DNA of 64,000 nt, taken from NCBI GenBank assembly GCA_029262675.1, contig JAJCYW010000012.1, positions 1 through 64,000 on the forward strand, in the 5' to 3' direction. The position numbers were made by a program, and so were the translations under genes. Below, piece after piece: positions 16,029-25,868 of this stretch. Source of the DNA: Chloroflexota bacterium (GTDB lineage: Bacteria; Chloroflexota; Dehalococcoidia; DSTF01; RBG-16-68-14). Position 1 is the stretch's first letter. Each line of letters opens with the position of its first letter. The notes beneath the pieces are model-generated. The model saw nothing but the letters and a program-made list of their open reading frames with translations, had not been told where the DNA came from and made no database searches.

Positions 16029-17066
16029 ATGACGTCCATGCAAGCAGCCGTGTTGGCGGGGCCGCAAACGTTCGAGATCGTCACCAAAGACTGGCCCGAA
16101 GCGCAGCCCGGTCACGTGCTGGTGCGCGTGCGCAATTGCGGCATCTGCGGCAGCGACCTGCACTTCTACCGCGGCGACTTCCCCGCAGCGCCCGGACTGC
16201 AGATGGGCCACGAAATCGCCGGTGAAGTGGCGGAGGTGGGCGCCGGCGTCGAAGGCCTCAGCCCCGGCCAGCCCGTCGCTATCGAGCCCGTGTCCGTCTG
16301 TCGCAACTGCGACCTCTGCCGAAGCGGACGCTACAACCTCTGCCCCAAACGTCGCCTCCTCGGCATGATGGACCCCGGCGGGTTCGCGGAGTTCACCCAC
16401 GTCCCGTCCTACATGGTTCACGCGCTGCCAGAAACTGTGGACACGGAAGTTGGCGCGCTCGTTGAACCGCTGGCGGTGACGGTGCATGGCCTGCGCCAGG
16501 CGGGCCTCTCCGCCGGGGAGCGCGTCGCCGTCATCGGCTCGGGGACAATTGGTCTGATGGCGCTGGTAGCCGCCCGCGCGCTGGGGGCATCCGACGTCTA
16601 CACCACCGCCCGCTACCCGCACCAGGCCGCGGCCGCGCAGGCGCTGGGCGCGTCCGCCGTGATCCCTGCGGACGGCGATGCCACACAGGCGATGACCGAA
16701 GCGTTCGCGGGGCAGCCACCGGACGTCGTGATAGAGACGGTCGGCGGCAGCGGCGAGACGCTCGACCAGGCCGTTGCCGTCGCCGCGCCTGGGGGACGCA
16801 TTTCAGTACTGGGTCTCTTCACCAGCCCCATCACGCTCAACGCGACGAACGCGGTCATCAAGGAGATCGTCCTGATCGGCGGCGTCACCTATGCAAGTCA
16901 GGACGGTCGCTCCGACTTCGAAGTCGCACTCGAGATCGCCAGCCATCACGCCGAAGAGATGCGGCGCGTGATCACCCACCGCGTGCCGCTCGCCGACATC
17001 CAGCGCGGCTTCGAGACGGCCAGCGATAAGTCGCGGGCGTCTATCAAGGTGACGGTCGAAGTCTAA
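16029..17066 (+). CDS. zinc-dependent medium-chain alcohol dehydrogenase
   Basis: GHEIAGEVAEVG, CRNCDLCRSGRYNLCP, GSGTIGLMALVAA; SD gaggagg before ATG 16029. Confidence 0.93.
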   Translation: MTSMQAAVLAGPQTFEIVTKDWPEAQPGHVLVRVRNCGICGSDLHFYRGDFPAAPGLQMGHEIAGEVAEVGAGVEGLSPGQPVAIEPVSVCRNCDLCRSGRYNLCPKRRLLGMMDPGGFAEFTHVPSYMVHALPETVDTEVGALVEPLAVTVHGLRQAGLSAGERVAVIGSGTIGLMALVAARALGASDVYTTARYPHQAAAAQALGASAVIPADGDATQAMTEAFAGQPPDVVIETVGGSGETLDQAVAVAAPGGRISVLGLFTSPITLNATNAVIKEIVLIGGVTYASQDGRSDFEVALEIASHHAEEMRRVITHRVPLADIQRGFETASDKSRASIKVTVEV

Positions 17067-17115
17067 GGCCGCCGGTCTCCTTCTCCGGCCACGGGCGACC
17101 AGCGCCGGGCGGCAG

Positions 17116-17772
17116 CTAGTTCAGTCCTGCCCCGGCGAAACGCTTGCGCTGCTCCTCGTCCCAGCGTTCGGTCAGCGATCGGATCAGGTCGCCGAGTATC
17201 TCGGACTCCCGTCGTAGCCGTGCGGCCACGGAGAGCGTCTCCAGCAGCTCCTGCTTCACGCCTGAGGGAACGTCAATCTCGGCGGCGACGAAGTCGGCGA
17301 GCGTCGCCGGATCGCCAGGCAGGTCGAGGCTTCGCGTCCACTGATTGCTGACGGCCATCACCAGCCGGAACTGTTCGGCGAACAGTCCAGCGACGCGCTC
17401 GGCCGCCTGGGGCAGCTCCTCTCCCCCTCCCTCTCCCGGCTCGTTCAGCAGGTACTCGACGTTGCCTATGAGATAGGGTTCTGAGCGGTCGAGCAATGCG
17501 ATGCGGAAGCGGTGCCGTCCCAGCGTGATCAGGTTCATTTTGCCGTCCGGCAGCCGCTGAACGCGGGCGATGCGAGCGGTGGTGCCAACGTCGTGCGGCA
17601 CGGCATCTCCGCCGACCTGTTTGCCTGATTTGATCAGCACTACGCCGAACGGTGACTGCTCTTCGATGCAGTGGCCGATCATCGTCTTGTAGCGCTCTTC
17701 GAAGATGTGAAGTGGTAGCGCCTGCCGGGGAAACAGGACGGTATCCAGAGGGAAGAGGGGCAATCGCTCCAT
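17116..17772 (-). CDS. LON-type substrate-binding domain protein
   Basis: LPLFPLDTVLFPRQALPLHIFEERYKTMI. Confidence 0.9.
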   Translation of the reverse strand: MERLPLFPLDTVLFPRQALPLHIFEERYKTMIGHCIEEQSPFGVVLIKSGKQVGGDAVPHDVGTTARIARVQRLPDGKMNLITLGRHRFRIALLDRSEPYLIGNVEYLLNEPGEGGGEELPQAAERVAGLFAEQFRLVMAVSNQWTRSLDLPGDPATLADFVAAEIDVPSGVKQELLETLSVAARLRRESEILGDLIRSLTERWDEEQRKRFAGAGLN

Positions 17773-17849
17773 GTTCGCAAAGGAGAGCGTACCACGGTGC
17801 TGAAACGTGAGAAAGGTGCTAGTAGATCGAACAGGTAGCTGTGTGTCGG

Positions 17850-20522
17850 CTACGCCTGTTGTTTGACCAGCTTCACCCGCGGCACCGCCGTCGAGCCGTT
17901 TTCAGCCGGCAAGAGAGCGCCCACTGCGCCACCGTCGTAGTAGGACGAGACGAAGACCGCGCCCTGCGGTACGTCCGCCGTCAGCGTCGCCTTCAGCGAC
18001 AGCTCGGCAGCTCCGTCTTGCAGCACGACATTGTCACCAGCCGAAATACCGAGGGCCACCGCGTCGAGCTGATTCACCAGCACGCCGTCCTCTCGGTGGA
18101 GCTTGTCGGCGTCGGCCAGGCGCAGCGTCGCGCCCTCCAGACTGGTGTAGAGCGTTCGACCGGTCAGCAGCGCTACCTCACCCTCGCCGTTCGGCGCTGG
18201 TGCATCCACCGCGACTGGCTGCAAGGCGATCTGGCCCGCTGCGGACTCATCGACCGCCCGCCCCTTGCCCCAGCCGAAGTAACCATGGAACTGGAACTTC
18301 TCGTAGCCCGGGACGGTGCGCGTGATTTCTTCCGTCACGTCGGCGGCCTCTTCGTATGCGAATGCCACGGCATTGCCGAGACTTGCGGCCAGCCGCGTAC
18401 CCAACGCGCTGAGCGTCTCCCAGGCCGGCTTCGCGTCGCCGGGGTGCGCCTGCGCCGCGCGGAGACGTTGGACGCGCCTATCGGCGTTCGCAAACGTGCC
18501 GTCCTTGCCGTACGTGGGCGCGTCGGCGATCACGACATGGGCCTGCTGGGCCGTCTCGCCGAGCAACTGATCGACAACGACCAAAATGTCGAGCTTCGCG
18601 AGCGCCTCTTGGACGCGGGCGCGGCCGGGCAGGTGCATTATTGGATTGTCACCTGCGACGACGAGCGCCTTCACCTCGCCGCCGAGCGCGGCTTCCAAGA
18701 TGCCATTCACGTCCTTGCCATCGCCGTCAGGCGAAACGCCCATGTCCAGCGCACCGTTCACGTTAGCTTCTGTCGGCAACACGAAGAACGAACGCGTCGC
18801 GGCAGTTCCGCTGACCAAGAGAGCAACGTTTGCCGCGGCCTTCGCTGATTCGGCAACGCCGGCCACGCCCGTCGATTTCGGCGCAAACACAAGTGCGAAT
18901 GCCTCATCCGCCGCCGCGGCCGCCTCGCGGAGGATGGCGGCTGCGTGTTCGAGCGCAGCACCGTCGACGCCGGTCGAGCCTGCGTCTGCGGCGCTGACCA
19001 CCGCCGGGTCGAGCCCGGCCTCGGATGCAGCGCTAGCGATCTCCGCATCGTCGGCCAGCAACGATGCGAGGGCCCCCAGCACGCCGGCTTCTTGTCCTGG
19101 CGTCGGCTGGAGCCAGACGCCGCCATAAGGTTCGGCGAAGTCGCACAGCTCCCCACGGCGGGCGGTGATCACGATTAGTCTTCCCGGTTCACGAAGCGGC
19201 AGTTTCCGGGGGTCGATCGCATCCTTGATGCGCAAGGCGGCGACGTTATGGCTCTCTTCGAGGTCGTCCGCAACGACGAGGATGGTCTTGGCGCGCTCCG
19301 GGATGTCGGTCAGGTCTCCGGGCAGCGTCTCCGTGCCGAACGCTGCGGCGGTCGCCTGTGCAACGGCCCGGTTCACGGGGCCCGCACTGAAATCGATGTG
19401 CGGCGTACCGACGACTTCGCGCGCGATGCGCTGGACGAGATAGTTCTCTTCGTTCGTCGCAATAGGCGAACCGAGGAACGCGATCGCCTTGGCGCCGTGT
19501 GCGGCGTGGACGGCCGCAAGCTGTTCGACGCTGTAGTCCAGCGCCTCCTCCCACGTAGTTGGCTGCAGGTTGTCTCCGCTGCGTACCAGGTGTTGGGCCA
19601 ATCGGTCGCTCTGCTTCACGGCGTCGTAGTGGAAGCGGCCACGGACACAGATCTGGTCGTCGCTGAACGGATTGAGCGAGTCCGGCTTCACGATGACGGG
19701 CTTGCCATCACGATGCCCGACGCTGATCGTACAACCGACGCTACAGGAGTTGCAGACTGTCGAGACCCAGTCCTCGGTACGCGCCAGCCATTTGTTCGGC
19801 CTCTCCATCAGCGTCGCCGTCGGGCAGACGTCGATGCAGGACCCGCAGAAGTCGCAGTTAGACTCGTCAATCGCGCCGCCGGCGCCAAACGCTATCGCCG
19901 TGGAGAATCCACGGCCCGCAAGTGTCACGGCGCCGGTGTGGCGCAGGTCGTCGCAGGCGCGGACGCAGCGCGTGCAGATGATGCACATCTGCGGGTCGAA
20001 CTCGAAGAACGGGTTACCGCGGTCGGGCTCGGGCGGCGCAGCTTCGTAGTAGGTACGCTCCTCGCCCGCCCAGGGCTCCACGCTGTCCTTCCCCATGTCC
20101 AGCAGGTCGTTCGTGGTCTGCAGCTCGCAGCGGTAGTTTTTGGAACACGTAAGGCAGCGATGCGTGACCGAATCGTCTCGCAGGCAGATGTCCCCGGGCA
20201 TACATTTGACGCGGCGGTGGCATGTAAGGCAGCGGTCGGAGTGATTGGCGTCGATGACGGAGAGGACGTACTGGCGGGCCTGTTTCACGTCGTCCGTAAC
20301 GGTGTTGACCACCATGTCATCGCGCACCGTCGTCGTGCAGGAGAGCTGAAGACCCCTGGCCCCTTCGATTTCGACGAGGCAGGTGCGGCAGCCGGCGTAC
20401 GGCGGCAGCTTGTCTATGTAGCAGAGATTAGAGACGTAGAAGCCGTTCTGCTTGATCACCTCGACAAGGGGCGCGCCGTCAGGCGCCTCCACGGTCTTGC
20501 CGTTAATAGTCAGTTTCGCCAC
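17850..20522 (-). CDS. nuoG: NADH-quinone oxidoreductase subunit G-like molybdopterin/Fe-S protein
   Basis: 2Fe-2S N-terminus YAGCRTCLVEIEGARGLQLSCTT; CxxCxxC clusters; molybdopterin domain VCNSCSVGCTISV. Confidence 0.88.
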   Translation of the reverse strand: MAKLTINGKTVEAPDGAPLVEVIKQNGFYVSNLCYIDKLPPYAGCRTCLVEIEGARGLQLSCTTTVRDDMVVNTVTDDVKQARQYVLSVIDANHSDRCLTCHRRVKCMPGDICLRDDSVTHRCLTCSKNYRCELQTTNDLLDMGKDSVEPWAGEERTYYEAAPPEPDRGNPFFEFDPQMCIICTRCVRACDDLRHTGAVTLAGRGFSTAIAFGAGGAIDESNCDFCGSCIDVCPTATLMERPNKWLARTEDWVSTVCNSCSVGCTISVGHRDGKPVIVKPDSLNPFSDDQICVRGRFHYDAVKQSDRLAQHLVRSGDNLQPTTWEEALDYSVEQLAAVHAAHGAKAIAFLGSPIATNEENYLVQRIAREVVGTPHIDFSAGPVNRAVAQATAAAFGTETLPGDLTDIPERAKTILVVADDLEESHNVAALRIKDAIDPRKLPLREPGRLIVITARRGELCDFAEPYGGVWLQPTPGQEAGVLGALASLLADDAEIASAASEAGLDPAVVSAADAGSTGVDGAALEHAAAILREAAAAADEAFALVFAPKSTGVAGVAESAKAAANVALLVSGTAATRSFFVLPTEANVNGALDMGVSPDGDGKDVNGILEAALGGEVKALVVAGDNPIMHLPGRARVQEALAKLDILVVVDQLLGETAQQAHVVIADAPTYGKDGTFANADRRVQRLRAAQAHPGDAKPAWETLSALGTRLAASLGNAVAFAYEEAADVTEEITRTVPGYEKFQFHGYFGWGKGRAVDESAAGQIALQPVAVDAPAPNGEGEVALLTGRTLYTSLEGATLRLADADKLHREDGVLVNQLDAVALGISAGDNVVLQDGAAELSLKATLTADVPQGAVFVSSYYDGGAVGALLPAENGSTAVPRVKLVKQQA

Positions 20523-20535
20523 AGGCGGCCGCTCC

Positions 20536-21012
20536 CTAGGCCTCGCGCTGGATGAGCTCGATCACGTCGTCCGGCGCCCGCTGGCCATTCGGGTACGTGA
20601 AGTCATGCTCGCTCAGGTGCGCGTGGGCGAACTCCGTGAGGGCGTGCTTGTCACGATACATCGCGTTGAAGTCATCAACGACGTCCTTCCACGTCCCGCC
20701 CGCCTGGATCGCCTCGTACGGGCAGGCCTCCGTGCAGAGGCCGCAGTACATGCAGATGCGGAAGTCGATCTCATAGCGGTCGACGTTCAACGCGTCGCCC
20801 TCGCCGGGCGATGTCGCGACCAGGATGCAACCGTCCGGGCAGGCCTGGGCGCACGTCGAACATCCTGTGCATCGCTCCTCAAACCAGACCAGATTGGTGC
20901 GTGCGCGCGCCGGAATCGGCCGCACTTCTTCCGGGTACTGTACTGTTGTAGGTGGCTTGAAGATGTGCTTGAAGGTGACCATCATCCCCTTCAGCGTGCC
21001 GAGACCGTTCAT
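20536..21012 (-). CDS. nuoI: NADH-quinone oxidoreductase subunit I
   Basis: CTGCSTCAQACPDGCI and CMYCGLCTEACPYEAI 4Fe-4S motifs; directly upstream of nuoG. Confidence 0.88.
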   Translation of the reverse strand: MNGLGTLKGMMVTFKHIFKPPTTVQYPEEVRPIPARARTNLVWFEERCTGCSTCAQACPDGCILVATSPGEGDALNVDRYEIDFRICMYCGLCTEACPYEAIQAGGTWKDVVDDFNAMYRDKHALTEFAHAHLSEHDFTYPNGQRAPDDVIELIQREA

Positions 21013-21308
21013 CCGTGCGTCTCCGTATCAGTCCGATTTGAACTGGCGAACGTGACTAGATTCTCCCCCGGCGCCGGTGCGACCCGCCGGCGCGCGCCTG
21101 CGCGGCTCTGGAGAAGTGTTTCACAATGTCCGCTGAATAGTAGCAGTATCCGAAGAGCTAACTCAACGCCGGAGTTGTCGGCGCGGATCTAGCCGGCTTG
21201 CCGACGCTCTCCATGCGCCGCCAGGCGTGTGAGTCGCACCGGCATTCCACAAAGCTGAGAACGCACCTCTGTCCGCGGCGCTTCCCGCTAATGGCGCCTA
21301 TCTGCTGA

Positions 21309-22187
21309 CTAGTTAGTGGCGATTCGACCGAGGTTCACCGCGGTCGCGGAACGGCGCTCGCTGAACTCATGCAGCTTGAGCGCCACGAAGTAGCCGATGA
21401 GCGCAAGCGACCCGCCAGCGATGCCATCGACGATGTAGTGGTTCGCGGTGAGGACGATACTCGCGAACATGATCGCGGGGAGCGCAACGCCAATAGCCTT
21501 GAGAACTATGCTGCCGCCGTGACGGAAGAGGGCGATACCGACGATCAGGTTCCAACCAAAATGCAGACTGGGCATCGCGGCGTACTGGTTAACGAATGCG
21601 GGCGGCTGCAGCACCCGGTAGGCATCCGAGCGTTCCGTCACCGTGTCCACGAATCCCCACGCATCCATCAGCCGTGGCGGAGCAACTGGCAGCGCCATGA
21701 AGATAATCAGGCCGATACCGCCGGAGATGATGAACGCGTTTCGATACACAGAGTACTGCTCCCGGTGGAGCATGAATAGCCAGACCGCCGCGAATACGAT
21801 GACGGGCCAGTGACCCCAGATGTATGTCCAGTTCGCGATGTTGACGGCGTAGTCGAGATGGAGGATCTTCTCCTGCAGCGACGGCTCCCAGAAGATGCCA
21901 AGCGTCTGCTCGAGCTCCATGATGTCGATGCCGCGATGAAACGCCTGCGCCTCGCGGCCGGCAACCAAACCACGCACGAGGAAGTAGAGGAAGTAGCCGG
22001 GAACGACGATCAAGACTTCGCCAAGGAGTTGCCGAACCGTCGTCGTTGTCGTCCCGCGGGTCCAGTGCACGGCAACGAAGATAAGAACCACCACGCCGAT
22101 CAGCGGCCAGCGCAACGACTGGATCAGCGACATGTCCAGCGTTGGTAGGAGTCCCATCACGCCCGCAACCATGAACGTGGGCGACAT
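21309..22187 (-). CDS. PAP2-family phosphatase / inositolphosphotransferase-like membrane protein
   Basis: MPSLHFGWNLIVG and ANHYIVDGIAGGSLALIGY. Confidence 0.85.
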   Translation of the reverse strand: MSPTFMVAGVMGLLPTLDMSLIQSLRWPLIGVVVLIFVAVHWTRGTTTTTVRQLLGEVLIVVPGYFLYFLVRGLVAGREAQAFHRGIDIMELEQTLGIFWEPSLQEKILHLDYAVNIANWTYIWGHWPVIVFAAVWLFMLHREQYSVYRNAFIISGGIGLIIFMALPVAPPRLMDAWGFVDTVTERSDAYRVLQPPAFVNQYAAMPSLHFGWNLIVGIALFRHGGSIVLKAIGVALPAIMFASIVLTANHYIVDGIAGGSLALIGYFVALKLHEFSERRSATAVNLGRIATN

Positions 22188-22307
22188 GCTGCCACAATCC
22201 CTCCCCGAATGTCCACGACCATGTATCAGCGCTAGCTAACCACAGCGGGTACGGTTTTGCAAGCGCCGTATTGGTACACGTATCCTTATGGAAATCTAAG
22301 AGTTCTG

Positions 22308-23042
22308 CTAGAAGTGGAACCGCGCCAGGTCGTCCGCCAACTGGCAGTTGGGAATCTGCAGATCTTGCTTTCCCGAATCGAGGTGCGTAAGGACGAACGC
22401 CGGTTGCGGCCCCAGCCGGCGTCGCAGGTCCTGCAGGTCGGCCGGGCCCAGGTGCGGGCCGCACGCCCCTTCCCAGCACGAGCACTCCACAACGAAGACA
22501 TCGCTGCCGTCGGCGAGGTCGTACAGCGCATCACACATCAGGCTGTCGCCCGAGTAGGCAACCGACCGCCTGTCCGTCTCGAGGCGGTAGCCGAAGCAGC
22601 CGAAGTCCTCGACGTGGTCGACCTCACGAGCCGTGAACGTCGCGCCGCCTACCTCACCTGTCTGCCCGTCCTCGACTTCGAGGAACGTCTGCTTGTAACC
22701 GCTGTCCTTGCTCATCGAGTACGGGAAGCAGGCCTCCATCACCAGGCGCACGCGCTCTTCGACGCCGGGCGGGCCGACGATCGTCAACTCCTTGGTTCGC
22801 GCTGTGTTCTCTGCGTATTCGAGAAGGAGGAACGGCATGCCGAGGAAGTGATCTCCGTGAAAGTGGCTGATGAAGATCGCTTCTATCTCTTCCAGCGCCG
22901 CACCCGCGCGCTTCAAGTGCGGCAGAGCTATGGGCGATGCGTCGAAGAGGTAACGCCCGTTGACCAGGAAGCTGTTCCAGTAGCGGCCGTGCGCGAAGGC
23001 GTTACCCGAGCCGAGAAAGAGCAGGTCCAGGCTCTGTCTCAC
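22308..23042 (-). CDS. MBL-fold metallohydrolase (RNase Z-like)
   Basis: SHFHGDHFLGMPFLLLEY, YSGDS; GTG start overlaps the upstream stop as GTGA. Confidence 0.88.
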   Translation of the reverse strand: MRQSLDLLFLGSGNAFAHGRYWNSFLVNGRYLFDASPIALPHLKRAGAALEEIEAIFISHFHGDHFLGMPFLLLEYAENTARTKELTIVGPPGVEERVRLVMEACFPYSMSKDSGYKQTFLEVEDGQTGEVGGATFTAREVDHVEDFGCFGYRLETDRRSVAYSGDSLMCDALYDLADGSDVFVVECSCWEGACGPHLGPADLQDLRRRLGPQPAFVLTHLDSGKQDLQIPNCQLADDLARFHF

Positions 23043-23215
23043 TCGGTGCCCCCCGCGGCGACGGAGTGAGCGTACACACGATCCAGGAAGGACCAGATTG
23101 CGTCCGGCGTCAGGTCTCCGCACTGCCAGGCCTGGTAGAACGGATGCTTGAGAAGCCTGCGCTCCTCAGTCATCCGGCCCACTTCCGCTGCGATTGAAGC
23201 GCCTGCCGCCGTCAT
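23039..23215 (-). pseudogene. truncated TenA/PqqC/CADD-like (haem-oxygenase-fold) ORF, 58 aa
   Basis: Manual minus-strand translation MTAAGASIAAEVGRMTEERRLLKHPFYQAWQCGDLTPDAIWSFLDRVYAHSVAAGGTE*; AGGAGGAG SD; below ORF-track cutoff. Confidence 0.6.
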
Positions 23216-23387
23216 CCATCTCCTCCTTCAGATTTTGTCAACGCTGGAGCATACACCATACTCGGCCTACGGTGAAGCACCAGCCGGTATCAACCGGCCC
23301 ATATCTGCCAGCCTACTTCCCATGTTATCCTAAATCTACTTCCACACGCTCCGCGGTCGCGGGCTTGGTGCGCTACCATCTTCCGTC

Positions 23388-25835
23388 ATGAACGCGTTCT
23401 GGACCCAGTGCGCCGAACTGATCCGCAAGTGGCACCTCTGGATGCTGGCGGCGGCGGCCATCGCGACGGTGGTCTTGGCGCTCGGCATTTCACGGCTGGA
23501 GTTCAAGACGAGCCAGGATACATTTGTCCCCTCCGGGTCGCAGGTCTACCAGAACAATGTCCGCTACGAACGACAGTTTGGCGGCGAGCCCGTGCTGGTC
23601 CTCTTCACGGCCGACGATATCCGCACGCTCTTCGTCTCTCCGAATGTAGAGGAGCTGGCCGCGCTGGAAGCGGAGCTTGCGGATAGCGGCCTCTACCACT
23701 CCGTCTTCGGGCCGCTCGCCATCCTCGAGTTCGCCCGTGACCAGATCCCCGTTGCGACGGAGCTCGCGGCCGGAGCGATCGCGCGGCTGCAGAACACTGC
23801 GGCCGAGGCCGCGCGAGGCGAAGCGATCGCGGCCGGCGCACCGGTTGCGGAGCAAGAGCAGGCGGCCGCGCTGGCGCGCGAATCGGCCGCGGCGGACTAT
23901 GGCGCGCGCGTGACGGCCGACGCACAGCGGCTGGCGGCGGCCGGCGAGCAGACCCTCGACAATTCACGCTTCGTCGAGTTTCTGCTGTTCGACGAGAACG
24001 GCGCCGTACGACCCGATCTTGAAGGCGTGTTCCCGAACGCCAGCAACGCCCTGATGGTCGTTCGACTCAACGGCAACATGTCAATCGATGAACAAGGTGA
24101 CGCCGCAGAAGTTGCTATCGACACGGTGAACCATCACTCCTTCGTCGGAATCGACGTGCTGCCGACCGGCCCTCCAATCCTGCTGAAGGAGATCAACGAC
24201 ACGATGCGTGAGAGCATGATGATCATGGCGGCGCTTGCCAGCGCGATCATGATCATCGTCCTGTTCGTGCTCTTCCAAGCGCGCTGGCGACTGCTATCGC
24301 TCGGCGTCGTCCTCGTCGGCAGCGTCTGGGCATTCGGCCTGATCGGCTACCTCAGTATCCCTCTAACGATGGTGACGATCTCCGGGTTGCCGATCCTGAT
24401 CGGCCTCGGCATGGACTTCGCGATTCAGATGCACAGTAGGTTCGAGGAGGAGACTGCGCGCGGCGGCGGACCTCTGTCCGGTCTGCGGCGTGCGCTGGCG
24501 AACCTCGGCCCGCCGCTTGGAATAGCCGTCGTCGCGGCGGCGGCCGGCTTCATGGCGCTCCACATCTCGCGCGTTCCGATGATTCGCGATTTCGGATCGA
24601 TGCTCGCCGTGGGCATCGTCATCCTCGCGTTCGCCGGGGTGCTGTTACCGGCGAGCTTGCTGTACCTGCGCGACCGATCTCACCAAACCACACTGGCGGA
24701 GCCTCCCCAGCAGATGCAGGTAGAGAATCTCGTCCGGGTGCTCACGTCATCCGCCGACAGGCGTCTCGTGCCGATCATCGCGATCGGCGTCGCGTTCATC
24801 TTGATGGGACTCTTCGCCGACCGCAACATCACGATCCAGACGGACCCGGAGCGGTTCGTGCCTCAGGACAGCCCGGTGCTGCGGGACCTCTACCAGATCC
24901 GCGATACTGCGGGCTCATCCAACCAGATGGGCATCATGGTGGAAGCGCACGACGTCACGGACCAAGAGGTGCTGACGTGGATCGGCGAGTTCGGCGCCCG
25001 CCAGTTGGAGACGCACAAGGCAGAACTCATGCGCGCGGACAGTATCACGTCGATCGTAACGCTGGCCATCGGCGCACCTCCGACAGCAAACGACGTGGAG
25101 GCGATCCTCTCCGTCGCGCCCGATTCGATCAAGGACACGTTCATCAGCGAGGACCGCACGCAGGCCCACATCATCTTCGCGATCGGGCCGATCTCACTCG
25201 ACGAACAACGTAATTTGATTGACGAGATGCGGGCCGATCTGCAGGCGCCGCCGGGCGTCACGGCGACACCTGCCGGCCTGGCCGTGATCGGCATTGAGGC
25301 CGTCGACGCGTTGAGCGCAAATCGCACGCTGATGATCTACGCAGCTTTGGGGACCGTACTCGTCTGGTTGTTCATCGCGTACCGCAGCCTGGTAAAGACC
25401 GTCCTGCCGGTGTTGCCGGTCCTCTTTGCGCTCGGCGGCTCATCCATGGCCATCTACCTGCTGGGTATCGAACTCAATCCGCTCACGGCAGTTTCGGGAC
25501 CCCTTATCATCGCCACCTGCACGGAGTTCTCCGTCCTGATCATGGCGCGCTACTTCGAGGAGCGTGAGCGCGGCTACTCGCCGCGCGAGGCGATCAACAC
25601 ATCGTCGATCCGCATCGGCCGCGCGATAGCGGTCTCGGGCATCACTACCATCGGAGGCTTCGGCGTGCTGGCGTTCTCGGGATTTCCGCTGCTGGAGACA
25701 TTCGGCATCGTCACGGCGTTGAACGTCGGCATCGCCCTCTTCACGACGTTGATCGTTCTGCCGCCGCTGCTGGTCTGGGCCGACGAAGAGCGCGGACTGA
25801 TGCCTGTGCGGGAGGACCTCCGCACCGCAAAATAG
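23388..25835 (+). CDS. MMPL/RND-superfamily transporter
   Basis: 815 aa with two TM/porter halves; GLPILIGLGMDFAIQMHSRFEEE and ISGITTIGGFGVLAFSGFPLL. Confidence 0.92.
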   Translation: MNAFWTQCAELIRKWHLWMLAAAAIATVVLALGISRLEFKTSQDTFVPSGSQVYQNNVRYERQFGGEPVLVLFTADDIRTLFVSPNVEELAALEAELADSGLYHSVFGPLAILEFARDQIPVATELAAGAIARLQNTAAEAARGEAIAAGAPVAEQEQAAALARESAAADYGARVTADAQRLAAAGEQTLDNSRFVEFLLFDENGAVRPDLEGVFPNASNALMVVRLNGNMSIDEQGDAAEVAIDTVNHHSFVGIDVLPTGPPILLKEINDTMRESMMIMAALASAIMIIVLFVLFQARWRLLSLGVVLVGSVWAFGLIGYLSIPLTMVTISGLPILIGLGMDFAIQMHSRFEEETARGGGPLSGLRRALANLGPPLGIAVVAAAAGFMALHISRVPMIRDFGSMLAVGIVILAFAGVLLPASLLYLRDRSHQTTLAEPPQQMQVENLVRVLTSSADRRLVPIIAIGVAFILMGLFADRNITIQTDPERFVPQDSPVLRDLYQIRDTAGSSNQMGIMVEAHDVTDQEVLTWIGEFGARQLETHKAELMRADSITSIVTLAIGAPPTANDVEAILSVAPDSIKDTFISEDRTQAHIIFAIGPISLDEQRNLIDEMRADLQAPPGVTATPAGLAVIGIEAVDALSANRTLMIYAALGTVLVWLFIAYRSLVKTVLPVLPVLFALGGSSMAIYLLGIELNPLTAVSGPLIIATCTEFSVLIMARYFEERERGYSPREAINTSSIRIGRAIAVSGITTIGGFGVLAFSGFPLLETFGIVTALNVGIALFTTLIVLPPLLVWADEERGLMPVREDLRTAK

Positions 25836-25868
25836 CTCCGGCGGACAGATATCTAGTACCCTCTCCTC

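Noticed and set aside
19248-20555. 435-aa plus-strand ORF
   Set aside because: Antisense to nuoG, which has clear Fe-S motifs; high-GC shadow ORF with Arg/Val-rich composition.
22300-22320. GAGTTCTGC match as another copy of the palindromic element
   Set aside because: Followed by tagaagtggaac, with no complementary arm and no second hairpin; it is the 3' end region of the MBL gene.
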